Shown here: positions 29,301-36,200 of the stretch, in pieces
How the letters are laid out: every line of letters starts with the position of its first letter
Numbering within the stretch: position 1 is the first letter of the stretch
Made by a program: the position numbers and the translations under genes
NCBI GenBank assembly: GCA_000507305.1
Contig: DF239934.1
Location: 1 to 64,000, forward strand
DNA from: Breviolum minutum Mf 1.05b.01
Lineage: Eukaryota > Sar > Dinophyceae > Suessiales > Symbiodiniaceae
Length of the DNA: 64,000 bases
Direction of reading: 5' to 3'
The notes under the pieces: model-generated
The model's input: only the letters and a program-made list of their open reading frames with translations
What the model was told of the DNA's origin: nothing
Database searches by the model: none

Positions 29301-29482
29301 AATAGGTCTGCAACTTGAGAGGTATCAATACTTTTGTTTAAATAAAAGTTTTTGCATGCTGTGCAGCGACCTCTTTTTCAGACTTCAATACCCACCCCGG
29401 GCCGACATTCGGGCCGGGCCCATGCCTTTCTCTTTGGCGCTGCTTTAGCTGCTGCCTTCTTCTCTTCTTTTTCGTTGCCCAT
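2596..29482 (-). CDS. EEFSEC: Selenocysteine-specific elongation factor eEFSec (SelB), multi-exon gene
   Basis: This translational GTPase carries Sec-tRNA[Ser]Sec to the ribosome at UGA codons marked by a SECIS element. I located 16 well-supported exons (29482-29392, 27889-27830, 24864-24823, 24030-23965, 21759-21684, 20194-20145, 19598-19539, 18273-18205, 15995-15921, 14098-14046, 13028-12976, 12682-12621, 11701-11670, 10948-10914, 9949-9909, 8800-8762) and two tentative ones (3913-3860, 2667-2596). All five GTPase motifs occur in order: GHIDSGKT, ERGIT, DCPGH, NKID and SA. They are followed by domain II motifs typical of eEFSec. Exon phases match at every join from 24864 to 8762. One exon between the P-loop exon and 24864 is missing from the model. 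Introns are 0.4-4 kb and full of short inverted-repeat elements. Donors are mixed GT, GC and GA. The family assignment is firm; some exact splice positions are choices between neighbours. Confidence 0.93.
3416..3497. repeat. (ATC)n microsatellite
   Basis: About 27 units of atc with one atg interruption. Confidence 0.97.
3860..3913 (-). CDS. Possible eEFSec exon, PGSL segment
   Basis: The frame reads VPGSLATVKVMATAYFF, which resembles the 'APGSLPTVHAALISVEKIPYF' segment that follows ERG in eEFSec. No clear AG acceptor is visible: the expected 5' edge falls inside one arm of a hairpin repeat (3902-4005). Tentative. Confidence 0.33.
3902..4005. repeat. Hairpin inverted-repeat element
   Basis: Arms ccagggaccatggttcagtg and cactgaaccatgattctggg are near-perfect reverse complements around a 45-base loop. 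A lone arm recurs at about 38676. Its left arm overlaps the tentative eEFSec exon at 3860-3913. Confidence 0.85.
4346..4446. mobile_element. MITE-like family 4 (GTGTTTCC/GGAAACAC ends)
   Basis: About 100-125 bp with ends gtgtttccaaaaataggggt and its reverse complement, and an inner pair around aatggatgatttggggg. Other copies: 4527-4639, 8609-8731, 13079-13186, 19379-19488, 23414-23517, 26201-26308, 27632-27739, in both orientations. All those within 29.5 kb lie in eEFSec introns or its 3' region. No transposase is encoded. Confidence 0.92.
5190..5290. repeat. Dispersed repeat family 9 (GGGGTGAGGTCGTGTG)
   Basis: The body ends ttttggggtgaggtcgtgtgaggtcgctgtaattcgacc, given here in outline. 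Relatives at 8925-9030, 31400-31430, 34590-34660 (upstream part), 51745-51790 and 55500-55530. The shared end is ggtcgctatagtttg. Confidence 0.6.
5931..6567. repeat. Four-copy 147-148 bp tandem array built on a MITE
   Basis: Unit starts are 5931, 6078, 6225, 6373 and 6521. Each unit is a 45-bp spacer (tagaggagggcatt...) followed by a 101-bp family-1 element (5976-6076, 6123-6223, 6271-6371, 6419-6519). The array ends with a fifth spacer and no element, so the element with one flank was amplified as a block. Confidence 0.95.
8762..8800 (-). CDS. EEFSEC: eEFSec micro-exon, ELERG
   Basis: Thirteen codons, ELERGIVLGEKYP, follow DAK as '..K.IERG' does in relatives. The acceptor is caacagccag|GAA and the donor CCA|gtacca, both phase 0. 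This is the last exon I can place with confidence. Confidence 0.88.
9909..9949 (-). CDS. EEFSEC: eEFSec micro-exon, GDRVAMCV
   Basis: Forty-one bases encode (G)DRVAMCVAALDAK, the domain II 'GDR.gicv..ld.k' strand. The acceptor is acgcgtgag|GC. The donor is AAG|gaaaat, a GA donor in phase 0. Confidence 0.92.
10914..10948 (-). CDS. EEFSEC: eEFSec micro-exon, MFRQPVTEAMQ
   Basis: Thirty-five bases encode MFRQPVTEAMQ, matching 'MF..PV..A.QGDR'. The acceptor is ttatcgctcag|G and the donor CAAG|gtgggc. The leftover G joins GC of the next exon to give the Gly of GDR. Confidence 0.9.
11670..11701 (-). CDS. EEFSEC: eEFSec micro-exon, GKKVRSLQ
   Basis: Only 32 bases, reading AGKGKKVRSLQ, the counterpart of 'KKVKSMQMF'. 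The acceptor is cgtttttttgcag|GCG. The donor is CA|gcaact, a GC donor; the split Gln codon is completed by the next exon's G. Confidence 0.88.
12621..12682 (-). CDS. EEFSEC: eEFSec exon, domain II (GTVLSGSV)
   Basis: The exon continues with TVLSGSV and then a hydrophobic VVP strand, as in 'GTVLSGSxxxxxxVEIP'. The acceptor is caccttggcag|GT. The donor is GAG|gtacca in phase 0; G|gtgagg five bases earlier looks canonical but would break the frame. Confidence 0.9.
12976..13028 (-). CDS. EEFSEC: eEFSec exon, domain II start (KGQGTVLTG)
   Basis: The exon reads FAFDHAFAIKGQGTVLTG, matching VDHCFSIKGQGTVMTGT of animal eEFSec. The acceptor is gatgccag|G and the donor ACAG|gtgcca. Phases join both neighbours. 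Confidence 0.94.
14046..14098 (-). CDS. EEFSEC: eEFSec exon, IPQRDPSGP linker
   Basis: The exon reads NTLAIPQRDPSGP, the linker between GTPase domain and domain II (IPxRDPSGPF in relatives). The acceptor is gtttgctgtgag|CTG. The donor CC|gtttat leaves two bases, which the next exon completes to Pro. Another open frame over this site rich in Asp and Glu is a shadow. Confidence 0.92.
14190..14314. mobile_element. MITE-like variant with TACCCTCYGGTAAA ends
   Basis: Ends taccctccggtaaac and gtaaaaccggagggta. A second copy lies at 44851-44967 (taccctctggtaaact / ttaccagaagggta). Related to family 3 but distinct at the tips. The first copy sits about 90 bases upstream of the eEFSec exon at 14098. 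Confidence 0.8.
15921..15995 (-). CDS. EEFSEC: eEFSec exon with TKF and G5 (SA)
   Basis: Twenty-five codons, TFARTKFGEDLPF then ACISAHP, match the 'TLxxTKFxxxPFxxVSA' segment that ends the GTPase domain; SA is the G5 motif. The acceptor is caactccggcag|ACC. The donor is GGG|gtcctg, or alternatively CAG|gagcct with a GA donor; both are phase 0. It lies inside a much longer open frame whose remainder is repeat sequence. Confidence 0.85.
17089..17455. repeat. Compound trinucleotide array (CTT/GTT/GTCGTT)
   Basis: Blocks of ctt, gtt, gtcgtt and gtt again follow one another for about 350 bases. It creates long open frames of poly-Thr, Val or Leu on both strands, which are not genes. It lies in an eEFSec intron. 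Confidence 0.95.
18205..18273 (-). CDS. EEFSEC: eEFSec exon with G4 motif NKID
   Basis: The exon begins VVILNKIDMLP. NKID is the guanine-specificity motif. It then runs into the charged helix ADARVEKLSR. The acceptor is ggcttcaaag|GTG in phase 0. The donor is taken as TGG|gttcaa (phase 0, matching the next exon); A|gttggg five bases earlier is an alternative. Confidence 0.92.
19539..19598 (-). CDS. EEFSEC: eEFSec exon, QTQTAEC block
   Basis: Twenty codons starting GIQTQTAEC, directly continuing DVNK of the previous exon as in other eEFSec proteins (DVTKGMQTQSAEC). Splice sites are ccctgacag|GGT and TTG|gtgtgg, both phase 0. Confidence 0.93.
20145..20194 (-). CDS. EEFSEC: eEFSec exon, GGAQIIDL block
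   Basis: After the shared Gly codon, the exon reads GAQIIDLCALVIDVNK, one of the most conserved eEFSec blocks. The acceptor is gcatcacag|GT. The donor is AAG|gccctg, a GC donor in phase 0. A 117-bp hairpin element (20229-20345) sits only 35 bases upstream in the intron. Confidence 0.95.
20229..20345. repeat. Hairpin element beside an eEFSec exon
   Basis: Arms tcaggtccctaaaatggagg and cctccattttaggtacctga. Its near edge is 35 bases upstream of the exon ending at 20194, where the branch site and pyrimidine tract should be. Confidence 0.85.
21684..21759 (-). CDS. EEFSEC: eEFSec exon with switch II (G3, DCPGH)
   Basis: Twenty-five codons ending CLVDCPGHASLIRTVI. DCPGH is G3, with the catalytic His, and ASLIRT is diagnostic of eEFSec. 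The acceptor is ccagtgcag|GCT. The donor is G|gcacaa, a GC donor in phase 1, and the next exon supplies GT to complete Gly. Confidence 0.95.
22130..22159. other. Assembly gap (30 N) between identical flanks
   Basis: The 72 bases before the gap (22058-22129) are repeated at once after it (22160-22231). They are one arm and the middle of a family-3 element. Confidence 0.97.
23708..23799. mobile_element. MITE-like family 5 (CCCATAGGATCCATG hairpin)
   Basis: A near-perfect inverted repeat, arms cccataggatccatgtatgg and its complement, about 37 bp each around a short loop. Other copies: 7993-8088, 14546-14623, 36819-36907. Half copies: 40718-40755 and 46026-46063, each followed by an AT-rich run; fragments near 7838 and 25529. 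Confidence 0.9.
23965..24030 (-). CDS. EEFSEC: eEFSec exon with switch I (G2, ERGIT)
   Basis: Twenty-two codons starting ERGITLDLGFSSF. The Thr of ERGIT is the Mg-binding G2 residue, and LDLGF is the eEFSec signature that follows it. Splice sites are tgtctttcag|GAG and CAG|gtggat, both phase 0. Confidence 0.95.
24559..24653. repeat. Hairpin element
   Basis: Arms cttagctgcacatagacagg and tggacctatgtgcagctgag, extended inwards by ggttacggggtta / taaccctataacc. It lies in the eEFSec intron between 24823 and 24030. Confidence 0.85.
24823..24864 (-). CDS. EEFSEC: eEFSec exon leading to switch I
   Basis: Fourteen codons, VTSTASMDKSRESQ, match the stretch (STAALDK-PQS) just before ERGIT in eEFSec proteins. 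The acceptor is acctattttag|GTG. The exon ends CAG|gagttc, a GA donor, in phase 0, and the next exon begins exactly with ERG. A longer open frame across this site (GVDGQKPRV...) is a shadow. Confidence 0.85.
26046..26190. mobile_element. MITE-like family 2 (GGATCATCCCA ends)
   Basis: About 145-160 bp, ends cttggaggatcatcccactt and aagtgggatgatcctccaag, with an inner pair around agtaagtggtta and a middle ttccaaatggcc. Other copies: 1313-1465, 11776-11935, 15213-15361, 16348-16488, 29006-29113 (one end lost), 35191-35324, and a split one at 38942-39208. Confidence 0.92.
26465..26563. mobile_element. MITE-like family 1 (CTAGTTGGTGG ends)
   Basis: About 100 bp, ends ctagttggtggtttcaaccc and gaaaccaccacctag, a 15-17 bp inverted repeat with CTAG at both tips. 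Further copies: 7136-7252, 15470-15571, 15748-15873, 16092-16198, 19977-20072, 20513-20613, 21499-21611, 38719-38816, 40610-40710, 41095-41199, 42716-42824, 45231-45328, plus the four in the array at 5.9-6.6 kb. Core reads caaattggatcatttcccca. Confidence 0.93.
26919..27062. mobile_element. Dispersed repeat family 6 (GAGCCACGAAAAAAACC)
   Basis: About 145 bp starting gagccacgaaaaaaaccagg, with ctggttggttaatagggatc and tataactgggtagtataatc inside, ending ttctttttcattgctca. Other copies: 2731-2877, 10310-10460, 17560-17705 (5' part lost), 38023-38172, and an end piece near 40960. The ends show only weak inversion, so the transposon class is unclear. Confidence 0.85.
27830..27889 (-). CDS. EEFSEC: eEFSec exon with GTP-binding P-loop (G1)
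   Basis: The frame reads NVNLGVLGHIDSGKTSI, the G1/P-loop of eEFSec, where GHVDSGKTS is usual. The acceptor is ctcctgcag|AG. A stop codon follows ATC at once, so the donor must be near 27830; T|gaagct, a GA donor, is the simplest choice. The residues that normally follow, around 'ARALS', are absent here and must lie on a small exon between 27.8 and 24.9 kb that I could not find. Confidence 0.9.
29392..29482 (-). CDS. EEFSEC: eEFSec exon 1 (start codon, basic N-terminus)
   Basis: The ATG at 29482-29480 opens a Lys/Ala-rich leader beginning MGNEKEEKK and running 30 codons plus one base. An in-frame TAA lies a short way upstream, so this is the first plausible start. The exon ends G|gtattg; the single leftover G plus AG of the next exon gives Glu, leading into ALNVNLG. 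The basic leader is longer than in most eEFSec proteins and is inferred to be a species-specific extension. Exon 1 is less certain than the conserved exons because it has no family motif. Confidence 0.6.
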
Positions 29483-32400
29483 GGCGTAAAGCGTGGGCCG
29501 GATTCTCCAACTTTAGTGTCAACACTGGAGGAAAACAGAACCTTGAATGGCATATGTTGACAGGTGTGATGACTGATCAACACAAATCTATAGAGTCTAT
29601 ACTCGCAGTACACCCCTGAAAACTAAAAATCATCCACTTGGGGTTCCAAATCTTAATTTTCCAAGGTGAAAAAAAAAATAGTGCATACGTTTCAGGAAAC
29701 TTGTTTGTGGGTCCTTTGGCCTTCAATTTTTGGATGAGGTGCTGCTATTTCCAAGTGAAGACATGTTAACCCAAAATTGGGTGCCAAATTGATCTCCAAT
29801 TTTTTCAAATTCTTATCAAGATTGTTTTAACATTTCTTCACTTGGAAAATTGTCGTATTGTTTTCTAATTCTTTCGTGCTTTCAATTCCAAGTTTTTTCC
29901 TTAAGGTCTCCAATTTGGCTTACAGCACGATAGAAATAGAATCGAACATATACATATATAAAAAAAATATAATATAATAAGCATGCGTTAGCAACAACTT
30001 GAAATTGTGCCCCTGAATTTCTGAAGTTGTTTTCATATCTTTCGACCTTGCTTGAACTGCATCTGCTTGGTTCTTACTTGCAGTTCCCATTTCAGAAGTA
30101 TTGTGGATCCAGCAGGATCCGTTATATAAAGCAGCCAACTCAAAACTGTTGTTGTTTTTTGTTTCACATGCATTTCATATTTGCAAAGAAAACACATGTA
30201 ACACTGACAGCGGTCGCTAATCCGAAAAGAAGCTGCAGCAAAAAAACGTTTCAATCTACACCATGCATTGAGAATTATTTTTCCATTTACAGGGGGCTGA
30301 ATCTCATTCTAAATGATGTCAAACTATCCAGCTCATTGGTCAGGAATAGACTTCCAAACTCTCAAACAAACAGGGATAGCGGTCAATATTTTCGAACATA
30401 GAAAAACAAACAGGTGAAAAAATCAAACCATGCTCAATCATTCTTATGGTGAGCTGAAAAACACTCAACAGCTACTTACCCTCAAAGAATCAAGTTGGGT
30501 CTGCTTGGGCCTTTCCAAGAGAGATGAATGAATCATCTCTCAAACCAAAACTTTGTGATTTTCCTCTGACTAAACGTCAATCTGGTGAAAATAAACAAAA
30601 AATCCCGACCCCCGAATAAAAATAAAGATGTCCGTGTATTATATGGTACAAGTACATGATAAGTTTCCTTTGATGACCATGTCTGATGTCAGTGTACTTG
30701 ACCCAAAATCAAAGTTTGTGTCTTTGAACGTGAAACATCTCAGGTAAAGCAACATAAATGGCGTCCCAAGTTGGTTCAATGCGCCTTTGGGGACCCTTAA
30801 AGAATCACCCTGTTTCCAAGCTGGTTGGAAAATATGGCCATGAAACCCACAGCCCAAAAAGTCGTGGGTTTATTACCTCTTACCTCCAGTAAAGTTTTCC
30901 ATGAGAACAGAAATCATCCTTGTTTTCAGAACCCATATGCTCCCAGTATCTCCCCCTTAACTACCAATGATGAAGGATAAAACATGGATCTCTACTAAAG
31001 ATATATACTTTATCTTTAATTATTCAATCTGCCCCACATTGCTCTTTCGAATCATCAAGTTTTGTTCATGAGATCGCTTGTTCCCCCACCTCGAGAAATA
31101 AGTCCCATGGTCTCGCGGCCATCGGCACCTTCCGAGGCAGGCGAATAAAGCGTTGGTGGCACAAAACCATGGCGATGAAAATCCTCTTCATACAAATCCC
31201 ATTAATATACTGGTTTAAGTTTTTTTCAAATAGTCCTTACAAAAAGGGTGGTGGTAGTCGTTAACTCATCTGTATCTGAAACAAAGTCCTTCAATTTCTC
31301 TTTCTGGTAATCGTGCACATCAACATATCTCACCGAACCCCAAAGAGTTCTGAAATGTTGTGTCATTTGGGAAGATTCCTATATATAGACCACTTGTTTA
31401 GGGGAGTGAGGCCGTGTGATGTCACGATGAACATCATCCAGTTTCCTTTCGCAAGTTGGCCTATGACGGATGTTCATCAAACTTTTTCTAGATGGATTCA
31501 AAATATGAGCTTCACTTTCCCTCAAAAAGTCATCATGAAAGTGGACAAAAAGATCCTTCTGAAACAATTTTTCTTTCATGATGGGGGTCACTTTACGCTT
31601 CCACAATTGTGGGAGGGGCAGTAAAATGCATGTGCATAATCAAGATGGCTCCCATGCAAAGAATGCACTTCCCCCAACTAAAACAACGCCGTCCAAGAAT
31701 GCATGAATTCTTTCAACTATTTTTTTCAGCTATATTGCCCCAGTACCCTCCCATAGTGAAACAGACCCAATGGAAGATGGATGCAGATGTGTTTCCTATT
31801 GATCGTATTAAGCATAAGGGATTACCGTTGCTATGTTTGACTGCCGGGGTTCAGATGCTGAGGAGCTCGAGCCACTTTTTGCGAGCCGCCAACGGTACGT
31901 CCAAGGTACGTCCAAGGTACGATCACGCCACGGGGTGTAGCGCAGGATCAAAAGGGATGAGCTACCAACGTTTGAGAAACTGATCACTTACCCTCCCTGA
32001 AATTAATATGGAGACCCAAAATTATGGTTTGGAAAGTGTATCTTCTTTGAAATATGGCCATTTTCGGTATTTATGCTAAATTTCTGGGGTGTAATCACTT
32101 TCTTCATCTGAAACAACACTCATCAAGCAAATTGGTTTGATAAACATGCAGGTACAATGCCACTTAACATCCTACAACCCATTGATGGTTCGAGTTTGCC
32201 GATCTTTTCTGTAGAACAAACGTGCTCCAAGGGCCCCTATCGACCAAAAGGGGGCCAATATAATGTTTTCAATCTGGCAAACTCATGAACGCGAAGCCAT
32301 TCACAAACCTAGAGCCACAATATCTGGTCCCTTCCCGTATCAACAACAATACAAACAATGATTTGGGTTTACACCGTGGAAAATTAACATGGATCATGGA

Positions 32401-32616
32401 TTTTCCTTTTCAATTGGGTAATGTTGGGTTCCAGCCGTTCTTTGTTTACGCAAACCTGGAGTGAAACATACCTCCAGGTTTCTCTCCCCAGGCTATCATC
32501 AAAACATACCCTCCCAAAAAATAGGGTACAACACGACCTCGGTTGTCAGGTCAGTATCAAAGCATATGAGCCGTGTTTTTTTTTAAGGTGTATGGCTTAT
32601 ACACTGGCATGGAGGC

Positions 32617-32739
32617 TCCGCGGAACGCTCCGCAGGGCTACCGTTTGTGTGAAGGTCGGCTACGCGCGCCTACGCGAGATACATTTGCCTACGCGAAACG
32701 CCTCCGCGAGGAATTTATCATTTAATCTACGGAGCAGCT

Positions 32740-32787
<48 letters not shown>

Positions 32788-32788
32788 A

Positions 32789-32830
<42 letters not shown>

Positions 32831-33262
32831 TAGCAGTAGCAGTAGTAGCAGTAGCAGTAGTAGTAGTAGAAGAAGTAGTAGTAGTAGTAGTAGTAATCCG
32901 TAATCCGTAATCCGTAATCCGCCTAAGGATTAAAGATTGTGCTTGATGAGCCCAGACCAGGAATGGCAAGGGCCTGTCGGATGGCTGTGTTGGCTACGCG
33001 AATGCCTCCGCGGAGGCTACGCAGAGGCTACGCGGGGACGAGAACTAGAATCTGAAATTAGGAATGCGCACCTTTTACAACTTCTTGGCTTGAGGCAGGG
33101 ATCTCTGCAGATATACCGTTGAATACCCCGCCATATATCAAAGCTTACGTTGGCTACGCGAAATGCCTACGCAAAAAAAATTATACGAAAATCTAATAGG
33201 CTCCGCGGAATGGCTACGCATGCCTACGCGATGCTGTAAATACCACAAATTTGCCTACGCAT
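32617..33262. repeat. Cluster of GC-rich CTACGC/CTCCGCGG palindromic repeats
   Basis: Three patches (32617-32715, 32990-33042, 33151-33262) are built from ggctacgcg, gcctacgcg, cctccgcgg and ctccgcgga units that fold back on each other. Between the first two lies a (tag)n run and four gtaatcc heptamers. Base composition is unlike the AT-rich surroundings. Confidence 0.85.
32742..32921. repeat. (TAG)n microsatellite and GTAATCC heptamer array
   Basis: About 50 units of tag with scattered changes (32742-32892), then gtaatcc four times (32893-32921). Confidence 0.96.
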
Positions 33263-36200
33263 ACTCTATTGGAATTCCCTTTTTGATAAAATCCTTTCAT
33301 GGCAAAAAAAAACGTAGCTCATATCAAATCGTTGTAGCCAGAGAGTTTGCGGGTCATTCTTCTACCAACCCAAACAATACTCGAAGGCAAATCCCTCAAG
33401 ATTACCATAGATTCGCATTGTTTGATCCCCGCAAAATGGGTCCCATTTAATGACCCCTGGAGTATTCCTGCGGAAATTTCATCCCCTCACCACCGGGAAT
33501 GAAACCGCAAATTCCATGGCCGCTCATTCTGGGAGGTTCACCTTTTTGGAGGCTACCTTCCAAATGGCATGCTTCCAAACACAAGGGTTTTAGGTACAGG
33601 ATTTTTTGATTTAGACATGAATATCAATGCATCATAGCTGAGAGGACAATGACCATTTGTTCTGAACAGTAGCTTTTTGTAGCTTTTTTTCGTCATGCTG
33701 AGTCATGGCCAGGGGACACTTCAATCCGGCTTTGATGGACAGAGACAAGATTGGAAATGAAGATGTTTCAAAATTAGGAACCCTTAGTATAAGTTGGATG
33801 GGTTTTCCTATAGAAATGATCACCAAAGACCTCCGCGGCGGACTCCAAGTCCTTCAAGTGGTTTGAAAATACGCCGGTAGCTCAGAAAGTACCAAGGATG
33901 AACTTTGACTATAAACAGAAAGCAATTGACATCATGGTCTCCTTCTTGATTTGCAAAATCACTTAACAATACTTGACTCATTGTGAAACCAAAGTCATTA
34001 CAACTCAAGGTTTGCAATCCAGAGTTCTACCATGTCTCAACCGCCAAAAGCGAGTATTGTAGTAAGCCAAGTATGGCAAATTTACAATAGTTCGTTCAAT
34101 TCACAACCCGCCAAGGGTCGAGTGGTCGTCTTGGGAAGATTCCAGCAAGGATCCCGCGGAAACATGTCAATTGAGTGACCGACCAAAGGGGTCATACTGA
34201 ATCATACTTCAACCATTGCACCAGAATGCCTTTCCAAACATGACCTAATTTAGTACTCTTACGCAATAGATAAACAAAGCCATATGCAAACAAACAGGCT
34301 TCGAATTACATCCTTTCAAAGGGGTATGTTAGTCGTATGGTATGCAAACTCAACTTATGTTACTTTTCAGGAAAGAACTTCTTAACACTGTTAAATTGGT
34401 GAATCAAAATTTTGAGCTTTGATTAACTCTTGTTCATCCTCAGCGACCTGGTACCCCATCACCTAAGGAGTAATGGCCGTTCCGCAAGGTTCCGCAACGT
34501 AACGGCGAAATGGTGGCGTTGATGAAAACGCCCTCAAGGTTGGTGAAGAAAACCGACCGTTGGTCAAATCTGGCCAAATTGGGCCAATATTTCACCTACC
34601 GAAAGACCTAGATTTCCGTGAAATAAAAGGATTTCCCTTACGAAAAGCTACCATGACTATGAGTCTAAAATGAAACAAAGATCTTTTAGCGTTGTTTGGA
34701 CAGTGTGAGTCAACATCTTTGAAAATGAAGTCCTCCGGGCAGCGCAAAGAAACATGAATGTTTTAAAAAGGCAACACACAAAGAAACAAATCTCAGTACC
34801 AAAATTAATGGGTGAATGATCTCGAACACATCAGTAGTGAGAACCAGCATGGAAATCAACACCCAGGAAGGACTTGTCGCGATAGAAAATATTCACTCAT
34901 ATTGCCTGTCATCAAATTTATGGGTTAGCCATAGATCTTCTTCAAATCCATGAAAAATCCTAGATCTCAATGTCACCAAAATCGGCTGAAATCAAACAGT
35001 CCCACAGTTTCCGGATGTCAAAAAGTTAAAGGCTAAACACCTTTGGATTCCTCCACTGAACCGAACCACCAAATAGCTACGAGTTTCATCTGAACCAGGT
35101 CATCAGTGGTGGACCTTTTTTTTTGCCGAGGCATTTCTGTGGTTGGAATTCGGTGCTTCGAGGCGGAGGCCACACCTGCAAATTCTCTGTGCTACTTGGA
35201 GGATCAGTGATAACCCTATTTATAAGCCATGAAGTTTGGCCATTTGGCAGGGGAACAACCCGATCCTTAGGGGATGCAAGAACCATGGTTCTTAATCGGA
35301 TTACAGGGATGATCCTCCAAGTAGCAACCCTTGTTGTGGAAGAAAGTTGTGGAAACAATTTTTTTGCAGAAGCAAAGAATGTTGGAATATACAAAACCTT
35401 CTTCGGTTCTTTGAACTATAGACATCCGACTATCAACATTTGGTGTTAAGGGTAGGATTTTTGGAGCCGAACACACTTCCTTATTTGTCATTACAGTATG
35501 CAGTATGTAGAGTATCCTGTTCAACCGGTTGCTTTTTTGGTTCTGATTCTCACAAGGTAAAAACTAGTGAATGCTTTTTTCAACAGACATTCACCAGGTG
35601 GAAATATCCGGAATCCAATGAGATGTTTTTTCTATCTACATGCATCTACTTTGACGGTGCATGTTCAGGCTATGTTAGATTACGAAACCATCTAGCCTCA
35701 AGCATGAGGCCATTGCGTTTCGTTTTTGGCTGAATTGGTCAGCATTGCTTCCGACCAAAGTCTTTCTAATTAGAGTTTAACAGTTATTCCCACCCTGAAG
35801 TGATGGAGAAACCCTGAAAACTAACCTTCTACTTAAAGAATTGCCATCTCAGAAGGCATGGAGGGTAAATTTGCATTGCATCATCTTCGCATCATTTTCA
35901 TTTACACCCCCGAAGTTTAACATAGCCCCCAAAAAATGATGATTGAAAGACTACTTTCCTTTTGGGTTTCGGCCTGTTTCCGGGGGCGAACTGTTAAACT
36001 TTCAGGGAGTACCATCTGGCTATGACTCACAAAAATCTTTCGCCACGACATTGATTAGACTTAGACTGGAATACAAAACTTGCCTTTGATCAACTCCCAA
36101 ACAGGTTGCTGGTTTGCTCCACCACGAACAAACCGTTCAAAAATCTGAACTTTCAGGTTTCCAGGATCTTTAGAACAGTCTATTCTTTCAAATGATCTAG

